Below, in pieces: positions 40,420-51,284 of a stretch of 64,000 bases of DNA. Below the pieces are notes generated by a model, which ran no database searches, was not told where the DNA came from, and was given only the letters and a program-made list of their open reading frames with translations. The stretch lies in assembly GCA_900239685.1 (NCBI GenBank), contig OENT01000722.1:1-64000 (forward strand). Reading direction: 5' to 3'. The first letter of the stretch is position 1. The number at the start of each line of letters is the position of its first letter. The DNA comes from Rotaria macrura. Its lineage: Eukaryota > Rotifera > Eurotatoria > Philodinida > Philodinidae. The position numbers and the translations under genes are program-made.

Positions 40420-41545
40420 TTATAATGGGAAGAAAGCAATGACACTGAAGAAAAAGAGCATAAATTTTGGTGTCGTACTTGTGCTTGGACGGCCTGTGCT
40501 GTGTCTTGTTGAAGTACTTCTGGTAGCTGGTGGAACAGTACCAAAGGTTGAAATGGGGTCATTGTTCATTTTTTGCACTATCCATTGTAAATAAAATCCA
40601 ACTCGTGTGTAAACACCTGGTCTTAATGGGCGCGCAAAGCCAAACCCACAGCTAACAACGCCTTGCACTTGCCAGAGATTACAACCATTGAATAGCAACA
40701 ATGGACCGCCTGAATCGCTTTAGCATGTATCTATGGAAGAAATATCCAAAAGAAATCTAAGATAATGGCTTATCCGAACCTCGTATCTATATTAAATTAC
40801 GTCTTTAACCGTTTGTACTACTGGAATGTGAATAAAAAAATGTACTGTGAGCTGTGATACTCCTCTTTTCCTCCACCAGGCTTTATTCCAACACAGAATT
40901 GAACTGTTGAATTGTGTGTAACACGTCTACACCAAATGGTATTGAAGTCAGCATATTTCACAGTCACCTGCTGCAGTGTGTCGGATGGGTATTTACTCGT
41001 TTCAAATGTTGTTCCCCAACCAATCGCAATTAGCTTCGTATTATTAGCAGGAACACAGTCATCTTGTGGTAGACAAACTTAAGCCAAACTCGGATCATTC
41101 ATGTTGAGCCGTTTCTGCAATTTTAACAGCGCAATATCGTGTAAGACATACTGGCGTTGTGGATCTTCGTAGAATTCAGGATGCAGCCAGATGCGTGACA
41201 CGGAGAAAACTTGCCCACTCATCAGTTTGGTGGAACCAGCATCGACGGTGATCACATCCGGATGCTTACCTGTTACACAATGACCTGCTGTTAATNTATA
41301 TAGGAATCTGATATGATACTTCCACCGCAAAGGTTGTTGCCTAACTTTAGAAGCACAGCCCAGGAACAGGTATCACTGGCTGCAGTTTCTCCATCGACCA
41401 TTCGAGTGTTGACAGTAGCACAATCAGCAGAACAATCACATGATGCTCTTGCATTGCATGGGTAGGATTCCCCGTGGGTGGTTGTAATACAAATAAGAAG
41501 CAGTAACAGAGCAACTACTGGATTATTCATGGTGTTTGTTTGCAT
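40420..41545 (-). pseudogene. Trypsin-like serine protease, decayed
   Basis: S1-family protease with signal peptide (MNNPVVALLLLLICITTTHG, preferred start at 41530), a short Cys-rich light chain, activation-type site RMVDGE, CGGSIISDSY, LTAGHC (catalytic His), HDIALLKL (catalytic Asp), IAIGWGT and DSGGPLLL (catalytic Ser), ending in a Ser/Thr-rich stretch and a hydrophobic tail like a GPI signal. Several faults are visible. In-frame TAA stops lie at 41079-41081, between SLA and VCLPQ, and at 40720-40722, just before SDSGGP, where the usual GDSGGP has Ser for its first Gly. No GT donor is apparent for the intron ending near 40733. A frame slip occurs at the ambiguous base N41295, where two extra positions interrupt SYI-LTAGHC. 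The slip may be an assembly artefact, but the two stops make a pseudogene the best call. Confidence 0.75.
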
Positions 41546-41964
41546 ATATATTTCGCATTCGAAACGAAACTATTTATATTATGACTTTTATCTTCTTCCG
41601 AGTTGAAATAGTTAAAATTCTTGATGAAGCTACAAACACCAATGTTTGCTATCTTTTCACAAAGAATCTGATAAACTCAACATGGAAAGATGAAACATTA
41701 AGGGAGAACCTGATGACTCATAAATTTAAACCCAAGCCTCTCCTATTTTCTGAGATGTATCTACGAACATCCAAGTTCTGACCATCATTCGCAGAAGTTT
41801 GATGACAAGATATGATTCGAACTGTCTCGAAAAACTGCACGCTTTATTCAAAATATGTTCACTCTCAAATCGATACACTGCCACTAACTAGATATCAAAG
41901 TAATATAACGGTAATGGAGGACATCTTCTTTATTAAAACTTAATAAAATGTCATAGAAATACCT

Positions 41965-42115
41965 ACAAATGATTCACGTGAATCAAAAGGAACGGTAAAC
42001 ATCAAAACACAACTGTTACAACACGGATAAACAAGCAATTCGCTGCTAAGAATAGACCTACTAGCAAATCTAGTAACATCCAACCATCCGGATCCCTATC
42101 CACTCACCAAACCTT
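41965..42115 (+). repeat. Diverged direct repeat, copy 1
   Basis: Starts at the palindrome GATTCACGTGAATC (41971-41984). With gaps, it shares the order GCTGCTAAGAATA, ATCCAACCAT and TATCCACTCACC with the block at 42685-42925. Direct orientation, about 720 bases apart. The class is unknown. Confidence 0.5.
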
Positions 42116-42684
42116 ACAGTAAAGACTAACACCCACACTGATCTCCCTCTTCACGTAAACTCACGCTTACATTCGTCTCCGTTATCTCGTAGCATGGCAC
42201 CGACCAACACCCTCTCCTTACCACACAAGCAGCCATCCATCTGCACCATACCAGCGACGCAGACTGAAACTAGCGGCGCAGCCAGAAATATAAAGGTGGT
42301 AGGACTCAAACCTTATACTGAAAATGGCGAAAAGAGAGATAAAATTATGTTTATTTTTAAAGAGTTACGTTTGATAGATGATACGACAGTTTAGCACCCG
42401 ACAGGTGAGCCCCATTTGATCCAGGCGGCAAGATACCTAATTAACATCTGCTTATGTACGAAGATGGAGTTTGAGAATGCATTTTAGCCTGTGACATGTC
42501 ATAATTTGAATGATTTCTTATAATACGTGCATGAACAAAGCGACTGTCTTTATACAGAAACGAAGAAGTTTGTGAAATGCCTTCATTTTTAATTCAGTAC
42601 ACACTCACTGAGTGCGTGTTAAATTGACATAAGGTTAATGCAAGGAAACTCGTTTATCGAAGCTAAATATAATTTCAAATAACT

Positions 42685-42925
42685 AGTGACAAACGATTCA
42701 CGTGAATCGGAAATAACAGATGTCTGCATGAATCAGTACCTCCCAGCACCTTTAATGAATCCCCAGTCTTCCCTACTTCTACTAAATACTCCATATCTAG
42801 TTCGAGATCAATGAAAACCTGCCGAACGTCAAAACTAAAACGCGAACTCACATAAAGATTCACTGTTAAGAATATATCTATACGGAAAATCCAGCCATAT
42901 CCAATCACCCTTATTCCCACTCACT
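42685..42925 (+). repeat. Diverged direct repeat, copy 2
   Basis: Carries the same GATTCACGTGAATC palindrome (42695-42708), followed by ACTGTTAAGAATA, ATCCAGCCAT and TTCCCACTCACTCC in the same order as copy 1 but with longer spacing. It may be an internal tandem duplication or two insertions of one element. Confidence 0.5.
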
Positions 42926-42959
42926 CCATCATGCTTACGACCCATACTGACACGTCCAC

Positions 42960-43245
42960 GCTGTCACATGTGAAATGTTTTTACAGATAAACGTGCCGGC
43001 AAACACGTTTGAGCTACGCGCGAAACTTAATTACAACGATGCGTTTGGATGTGGCTAAATGAAACATTTGTCACGTCTAAACATCCTTCCCCGACGCGTC
43101 TGAATGCGTCAGGTGTTTTATCATCTCTCTGAATGCGTTTACATGCATCTGAAAACCATATGTATTTCAACGCAACCAAGAGTGCTGTGAAACATCTAAT
43201 ACGTTCGAACGTAGTTGAAAATCAAACGCTTTTGGAACTAATTTT
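42960..43245. repeat. CpG-rich repeat block, left
   Basis: Many ACGCGT, ATGCGT and AACGC motifs in an otherwise AT-rich stretch, including GACGCGTCTGAATGCGTC and AATGCGTTTACATGCATC. Both have counterparts near 45470 and 45510 (the second inverted). The block starts close to CACATGTGAAA, whose complement-like TTTTCACATG lies near 45540. It may be one end of a 2.6-kb element or a separate small palindromic element. Confidence 0.45.
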
Positions 43246-45164
43246 AGGAAAAGCTTTGGTCTTTTTCTCGTAGATTTGAACTACGTCACCATCAAGGTCA
43301 CATAATGGTCAGTTTATCTTAGATGTACATTATCTGAACAAGTGTTATTTTCTCTTAACCTATAATATTATGCAGTGGCCGAAGCTAGAATAGAAGATGT
43401 ATGATTACAAATCAGCATACCTAAACCAAACGACTAGACTGGCTCGACAGAAGTAGTTCCCGAGGTTTGGTTTAATTAGCCGGAGTGAAACGATTACTTA
43501 AAATCAGAAAAAATAGCATGGAGATTAAAAATATATCTAATTAAAAAGCTAAGAAAAGTAAAGAGAAAGAATGTTGGCAATAAATTATAGAAGAGGAAAC
43601 GACTTAACGTTTTAGTTAGTTACGATTTTAGTTTTTATCCTTTTTGTATAAATCTAAAACAACTAACTCTATGCAACAAAATACTGACCTCTGATTGTAT
43701 AGAGTCCAGAGTGGTCATAAACGACTAATTTACTCACTATATTTCTATGTAAATGAGATTTATTCACGATAAACGATGTTCTCTTTTATTAGTCTGTGAC
43801 AACGAAGTCAATGAATTCGTTTTTATGCTGATTTCTCTGTCCTCAGAATATATATAATCGTGTTTTTTTCAGAGACATGATTCATTTATTTCTTAACAAG
43901 TTATTCAAATTCTGCGGGTATTGTGCTATAATGCTATTCAAGCAATAGTCTAATTGAAAACTAGATTAGTAAATAAGATAATACATGTAGCTACTGAGAT
44001 TCGTTATTCTGAGTCATAACTTCCCCGATAAAACAGGGAAGTTCATCAAAAATGAAGGAAGGTAAATTCTTTTTGTGCAATGCAAATCAAAAATACGATA
44101 TGGTTTATTACACGGAGAATTTAGTGAATTAAAGCTTATACATTGTAAAGTAGATGAAGATCGAAATTATATAACCAAGAATCCAAGTTTAAGTAAGAGA
44201 ATAAAAGTCATTACTGTTTAGTTTTATTATCAGGAGTTGTATTTTCTAACTTTTTTTACAATCTACTAGACTGATTTAGAAAGAAAATATCTAACTCGAG
44301 CAGACAAATGATGACTGATTCGTTAATTACTTTCAAATATTATTGTACAAGCGTGAGCAAATCCGTATTATGAAAAGACTCAAAGACATATCATGTGAGT
44401 ATCTTTATAAAAAGAGTAACAGGTACATTCTCATATTACAAAATGATCATGAAGAATCTTTGTTGCTAACCGACGTGCTCAGGAAATAATGAATGACAAG
44501 AAAGGTTGTAACGAAAATCGAATTATTTGAATTTTAACAAGTAACTAACCAAAATTACCATATCATGGAAAAAATGGAATACACTGAATGTTTCCATAAA
44601 GTTTTGCATCCATCCACTCGATTTTTTATACGATATCACTCTCCACGTGATAGCACTAACATAAGAGACTGAGTCATTAACGTATCCAATCAATACTTTA
44701 GGTATTTCTTGATATCTCTACGGTGGAAAAATATCTTTCTTAACCTTTTATTTTATCTTTCTTGTTGAAAATAATCAAACAATTTCTCTAATTTATATAA
44801 ATAAAAAGATCACATTCATCCATATTTGTTGAATAGTAAAGATTCACTTCTCATTATTTATGTAATTGTTTCTAGAAAATAATCGTTATTTTTAGAGTAT
44901 AAATTTACAGTGAACCAACACTAATAACTATCGAACAACAACTTGGGAAGCTTTTATATCTTAAAGCATGAGAAATAGTATATTAAATGTAGGTAATATT
45001 ACGAGTAAATCAGTTAAATCATAAACTATTTAGAATATTTCAAAACGCTGTAAGTGCATCTAAAGATATCCCGTATTCAAAATTTTCGCCTATTTCAATA
45101 TTGTAAGAGTTTTATTAATTTGAATAAACAATATTGAGGTCTCTAGTAGTTTATATTTAAAAGC
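43246..45164. other. AT-rich spacer between the CpG-rich blocks
   Basis: 1.9 kb without any acceptable coding frame, RNA gene or repeat. If the flanking CpG-rich blocks are ends of one element, this is its non-coding interior. Confidence 0.45.
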
Positions 45165-45565
45165 GTCGGAACCCGTCTTCGCACTAGTGCATAATTGCGA
45201 ATGCATTTGGACGCATTTTATCATTCGGATCAGCGAAAACACGTGTTAAACTGGTACTCGAGTGAATGCGTACGTCTATCAAAACGAAGTTAAACGCATC
45301 GAAAACGATCCAAAATAAAATCATGCTTTATTCGAGCAACGTTTGATTGGCAGTGTTTTGTCAGGCGTAGCTAGATACGTTTTAAAGGGGACAGTAGCCG
45401 AACGCGCTCTTGTCTCGGATGTATCTCAACGCGTTTCTACTTGTAAATGCTTTCAGTTGCTTCCGTGGGACGCGTCTGGATGTGTACACCCCTGACTTTT
45501 TAATAAAAACGCATGTAAACGCATCCTCTGTGCGCTTCGTTTTCACATGGGAGTTTGATTTATTT
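45165..45565. repeat. CpG-rich repeat block, right
   Basis: Contains GCGAATGCATTTGGACGCAT, CAACGCGTTTCTAC, GACGCGTCTGGATGTG and AACGCATGTAAACGCATC. The last is the inverse of a motif in the left block, while the GACGCGTCTG motif is in direct orientation, so the relation between the blocks is mixed. The minus-strand frame across it (45382-45708) is rejected as coding. Confidence 0.45.
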
Positions 45566-45967
45566 TGTGCGCTCCAAAGTATCTGTGCTTGATTGAATGG
45601 AAAGGATGAAGATGATGATGAGAGTTTATAAAACGTGTGAAGAAAACTTGCTAGTAACAGATTAATAGAGTTAACATTTGAGTGTCTCGGGGGTAGGCCT
45701 TTGATCATGGACGTTGTTGGTGTTTCTTTTTGTAAAACATTTTAAGAACCAAATGTTCAGTAAATATCTACTTTTTAAATCTTTTCTTTCTCTTTTACCT
45801 TGGTGAATTCTTCAAATAAAATTCATACATAATTATATGATTGTGTCTTTCGTTATTCTGATTTAATTTTTTTCTAATCATTGAACACAAAAAGGCGACA
45901 ATAATGAAAAAAAAATATTAAAAACACATGGCAAATAAGGACATTGGATCTCATATGTTTATCTCTA
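45566..45967. other. Short spacer downstream of the CUB gene
   Basis: AT-rich, includes the 3' UTR of the minus-strand gene ending at 45968. No clear poly(A) signal was chosen. Confidence 0.4.
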
Positions 45968-48900
45968 TCAGACAAGTGTTTCAGGATTTAACTCGATATT
46001 TACATTTCTTTCATGTTCATCAGTCCTTGTCGGAATTTGTTGTTCATTATGAGTGCAATAGCATGTACATTTTTGTTGTTGACGACGCATCGTAGCTGCT
46101 AATCGTTGATAGGGACATTGTCCATCTTGTATTGTTTCATAAATATGCTGAGAATCCAATTGATAATGTGAATTCAACGGATAAAATGTTTGACCAGTAG
46201 AATTCAAATGACAATGAATTGAACCAGTTGGAAAATGAATCATACGATTATAACCAGTATTCATCGTGCATGATGGTAGAACAATTGGACAGAATGTTTT
46301 TGGTTCATGTCGATTTTGAATATAAAGAGATTGACTATGATCAAGTTTTTGTTGTCGTTGTAATGTTAAAAACTCATTTGGATCCTCATAAGTACCTGTG
46401 ACTGTTGTTGTGGTTGTTGTTGATGTTGTTTGCTGTTTTTGAGCATCAAGCGATGTGAATACTGGTGTATCACCATATGTTATTGATGAACATGATGATG
46501 TAGATAAACGTTTCGAACAAAAAAATGGCCGATGTGTATTACTTGTTTTTGAATTAATACTTTCTTTTGATCGTCGCTGTTTCCAACAAAGAATAATTAA
46601 AAGAAGATTTAAAAGAAGAAGTACGATAACAAAAATAATAATTAGTATAAGAATAAATGAAAGAGTATAACGACGTGCTACAACATGCAGATGAGTTGAA
46701 TTAGTTATTGTAATTAATGAATTTAACGGTAGAGGTAGCGGATGAATAATTGATTTTAAAGATGAAGTCGTGAGAAAAGGCGATTCAAATGAATTTCGAC
46801 ATGAAATTTTAATGGATTGTTCGCTATGTATCATTAACCAAAAACCTTTTCGTGTAATTACATCATTCGTTTTAAATGTTAAATCAACCGATGAATTAAG
46901 ACTCAATGATGATGTTAATTTATTATTTTGTTCGACTTTTGAATCACAATACGATCGATTTTCTATTTGTAAATAATCACGTGAGCATAAATTTGTTTCG
47001 TCACGTTCTTCAAGATAGAAATCAAGAAATTCAACTATGGATTTAGTCGTCTCAATTTTACACGAGCAATTCAATGAATTATCATATTCATTTGGATAAT
47101 TTGGACTACGAATAAATAGTCGATGATTCATATTTATCGCTGATGTAACCATTAAATCATTATCACAAACAGATAAACTTTGACCTTGTAAACATGAATA
47201 ATCAAGTACCATATAATCACTATATTGACTACCTGAAAAAAAAACAAATAAAAAATTAAACATTGACTTAAGCGTAGAATGATGGAATAGTTTTATTTTT
47301 TTCTTTTAACCATATGGATATATTATCATGAAATCTAATATTTGATGATCTCGTACACGTACACTTTTCCTAGTAGTTGTAGTTTCATTGAAACAACAAT
47401 CGAACAAGACTATGTTAAAAGAATTTTTTGAATGGCAATATAATTATTTTGAAATAAATAACTTCAGAAAAAAATCTTATAACGATTGAGATAATTATAA
47501 GTTAGAAGCTGGCTCATGAACTAGAATTCATTCTTATTTAACAAGTTTCGACAATTCAACAATCCGTATATGAGCAAGAATGTTCTATTTTGATGAGATT
47601 GATTAAGATTAATAATTACATTTGTTTGTCAGATACTATCAAAGTACATTATGCTTTGAATGTTACGACGACATGTATAAACGCACAAAATTTCATGTCA
47701 GATTATCCAAATTGTTAACAATTCATAGAAATAGATTGAGATCTAGATAAGATAGTTGAACAAATAACGAACGATCAATAGTATAGCGATTCACTATGCA
47801 ATGAGTTCTAGCTTATTTGTTTTTGTCATATATTGAGTGTTAGTTTGAAATACATATCTCTTTGAATTTATCACAATGATTTCTCTTCACTAATGAACGT
47901 ACTGAAAAGTACATAGCGTTCATCACTCTTTTTAGAATACATTTTGTACATCTGTACTTGTATTTTTCGAACCAAAACTATCCTATTCGATAGAAATAGA
48001 TTTTAATCCAATACAAAAGTTGTGTGACCATCGTTTCTTAATTATTTTATAACGAATGAATGATTAAATAGAGATAAACGAAATCGGAGATTTCTCTATC
48101 GCGACAAAGAATCAATATTCATTCAGGTAAGAGAAATTTTATGCGGATTAGTGAAGACTTTTCTTTTCTACTTTCTTAAATTCTACATCAAGGGATCATA
48201 TTTTAATAACAACACACGCTCGTGTTAGTATCTTTTTTTTAAAGTATAAAAATTAGCTATCATAAATTATCATTTGTATTTTATCTTCATCGCGACGATA
48301 TATTAAAGCAAAAGTAAATGGTAACCTTAACAATGATTAATTATCACTAACATTAATAATAATCCATTGACCGATAGTTTCTAACATATTTTTTTCCTAA
48401 TTACTAAAACTCTATCAGAGGACTCCCAAAGATGTCGTTCGTTCGTTTGTTTATTATGATTGTGTAGAGAAAAATTAATACGAATGAAAAATATCAAAGT
48501 TCTTTCATTGTCAAACATATGCCTAGAAAATAGAATCAAATTAAAATTTAAGAATTATATCAATGAAAACCAATACCTGACATTGATATAAACAAATAAG
48601 TTGATATTAATATTGTCGAGATTTTTTATTCATTTATAAAAAAATAATATAAAATGAGAAACATAGTCTAACATCTATCATAGTTCTTGAACAATCAATC
48701 GGTTTCAATTCAAAGTTTAAATGGTATTCGAACAATTATTTTTTTCGTGGACAAAATCAATTATAAACAGATTGCAACTATACGCAAAAAAGAAGATTAC
48801 TAAACTAAGGCAAGTTTTATTTTACAATCTACCCTATAGATATTTTTCATCGATTAACATCATGAGAAAAAACAAATCGACGAATTGATTTGTTATAGTA

Positions 48901-49638
48901 ACATAACATATATTTGTATTTATCTTTCCGAAGAGAAAAAAAAAGCTGCAAATGAAATAATAACAATAATAATACAGAATTTTCTTTTTATTAGCATTTA
49001 CAAATCTTCTTCTCTACAATATAATCATGTAAATTTCAAATTCAACTAACATATGATATTATTCTTGTAAATCTAGGCAAGTCTTTGTAGGTTTTCTCAT
49101 GATAATATAGCACTTAGTATATATCGATGCAAATTGAACATTTGTACAGCTTAGCAAACAAAAAAAGTGAATATTTTTCTATGCACTTAACCACGTCTAT
49201 ATACTCTCATTTTAAGAAACAATGAAAAACGGAAGTACTAACGTATAGACCAGAAAACAATGAAAATTAATGAAATCAAAATGAACGATTGTCCTTCTTT
49301 CACTTACATATATGTAAATATTGTGGATTTAAATCAAGATTACAATTTGTAAGTCCATTACATTCCATTCCAATATATGTTGTACGTGTTGTACAATCTC
49401 CTGGTTGATAGGAGCAAGTCTGTGATGATTTATGTACACCAAACGTTAAATTTCGTACAAGAATAAATCCATTATTTGGACAAGAAAGTGTAATAGATGT
49501 TTTATTCGATGGTAATAATCGTCTGTTATGGTTATTATTATTATTGTTTATTGTACAGCCAGTGACTATTTCACAATGAATTTGTTTAATTTTATATTGA
49601 AATAAGAAAATGCAACAGAAAAATAACCTAACAATCAT
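45968..49638 (-). CDS. Single-pass receptor-like protein: SUEL-lectin-like plus CUB domain
   Basis: Exons 49308-49638 and 45968-47232 on the minus strand, joined in phase (331 and 1265 bases) to 531 aa. The protein has a signal peptide (MIVRLFFCCIFLFQYKIKQI), then a SUEL/galactose-lectin-like domain (ITLSCPNNGFILVRNLTFGV, then C...C...GMECNGLTNCNLDL), whose last conserved Cys is assembled across the intron (HIC/SQYSDYMVLDYSC). A CUB-type domain follows (FIRSPNYPNEYDNSLNCSCK, then CSRDYLQI). One membrane span lies near residues 255-280 (LSFILILIIIFVIVLLLLNL), and the cytoplasmic tail is about 250 residues, rich in Ser/Thr/Gln with several Tyr. It is probably a cell-surface carbohydrate-binding receptor. 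The ligand is unknown. Both borders are GT-AG (donor TATAT/GTAAGT; acceptor TTTTCAG). Confidence 0.85.
47233..49307 (-). other. Intron of the CUB receptor gene
   Basis: 2075 bases, AT-rich, no coding frame or repeat element recognised. Confidence 0.7.
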
Positions 49639-51060
49639 CTAGAAAAAAAAAAAAATATATATACATATACAATAACATATTGGTTGTTTCATGGAAATGT
49701 GATGTGCATGACAAAAGTAATTTAATGTAACATGATGATCCTTATCAGAAAGAGTGTTTTCTCACGTACATAGCCTGCTGTGTGTTGAACATTTGAAAGA
49801 TGAGATGTTCTCTCTCTCTCTCCCTACATTGAAATAGAAACAAACTCCGCCTATTTACTTCACACTTGTACATTCAAGATCAGAGATGAAAGGCACAGAA
49901 AAAAAGGTCATTGCAAGCAATATCTTACACATATTTATTCATATCTACTTACTTTTAAATCATCGAAAAGAAAATTGGTTTGTCCCTCACACACATCTAT
50001 CATCTATCGTATGCATCCATGTGTTTGTGTGTGTGTGTATGGATGTGGGTACGAAGGTTAACTGGTAATAAGTAATTGCATATCTCTCCTACTATCTACA
50101 TCCGTTCGATAGAAGACTGTAATTTGTGTATACCATATAGAACTATATTCTTTTATCCTGATCTATCATCTCTTTCCTTCAAATAATATTATCATCATTA
50201 TCCATTAACTCATGGCTATAGTTCTGCGAGAGGAAATGCAGAAGATAAAACGAACTGCTGATTGACTCATGACGATTTTCCAGTTGACCCTCAAGCTACA
50301 GATGTGCGGTCAATCATTCCGTTTTTTTTTCATGTTTCTATTCATAATGTTATTCTTTTAGGCTGTACCTCCCGAATGAGTATCAAGTAGCAAACGACCA
50401 TTGTTCCACTGAGAGACGAAGAAAAAAAAAGAAGAATAAAAGATATTGTATGCCGCAGTCCCAGGGCAAATCAATGAAAGAGAGATAATCAAAATGAAAA
50501 CAGCGACCTTTATACAATTCATGAATACATGAACATGAATTGCTTAGTAGTATTTATGAGCGATGATATGAGAGAAAGAAAACGGCATAATCAATGAAGG
50601 AGAAATTTAAAACAAAATATCATCGACACTTTAAAAATAAACAGTTGGATGCCGTGATTGATATAATGATAGTGGCACCAACCGTACTTACATATCATGA
50701 AAAAAAAAGAAAAGCCGTAAAAAAATGAGAACGAGAGATTCTATTTAAGTAGAAAGATCATACATAAATGGGAAACAGCTTTGATTAGATATGGACAATG
50801 CTGAGAATATCAATTTTTCAACATATTTTTTTCAACTAAGCGGCAATTTCTTTGTGTTAACCCCACGGCACTTTCATATACTCCAGCTGTGACTTCTTGT
50901 CAATGAGATGATAATCATGATTCGCTTTCTTACCTTCACAACATGTCGTCGTTTATCGTTTGACTTGTTCATACATACTGCTGTGATGATGACGACTGAC
51001 ACATTCTCTTTTTTCTCTCTGCTATTTTCATTTCATTACACTTCTCAAAATTGACCATCG

Positions 51061-51092
51061 AGAAGGAGAGAGAGAGAGCGCGCGCGAGAGAA
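51061..51092. repeat. GA/CG simple repeat
   Basis: (GA)n passing into (CG)n and back to GA, with short CG alternation unusual in this AT-rich region. Confidence 0.8.
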
Positions 51093-51262
51093 CGAGACAC
51101 AAGAGGAAAAAAATATAAGAGAGAATGACCGAGTGTGTATGTAAAGAATCCCAATCAAGTAAAGAGTGTGTGCAATGTGGGGACTTTCGCTTTGCATGTA
51201 TATAGGAAGATAGTTTATTTGAACAGACGATGTTGTCTCGCGCGAAATATGATCAATTTTCA

Positions 51263-51284
51263 AACACACACACACACACACACA
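51263..51284. repeat. CA microsatellite
   Basis: About eleven AC units. Likely length-polymorphic. Confidence 0.9.

Larger units (their letters stand above)
41546..42959. other. Intergenic with two diverged repeat copies
   Basis: No gene was accepted. The open frame at 41536-41781 could be a short exon-like remnant but has no domain. The one at 42194-42394 lacks any family signal. Two related repeats are listed separately. Confidence 0.4.

Noticed and set aside
45382-45708. 108-residue minus-strand frame
   Set aside because: Falls on the CpG-rich repeat block; no domain.
46219-46976. Plus-strand frames opposite the CUB receptor
   Set aside because: Antisense shadows of a clear minus-strand coding exon.
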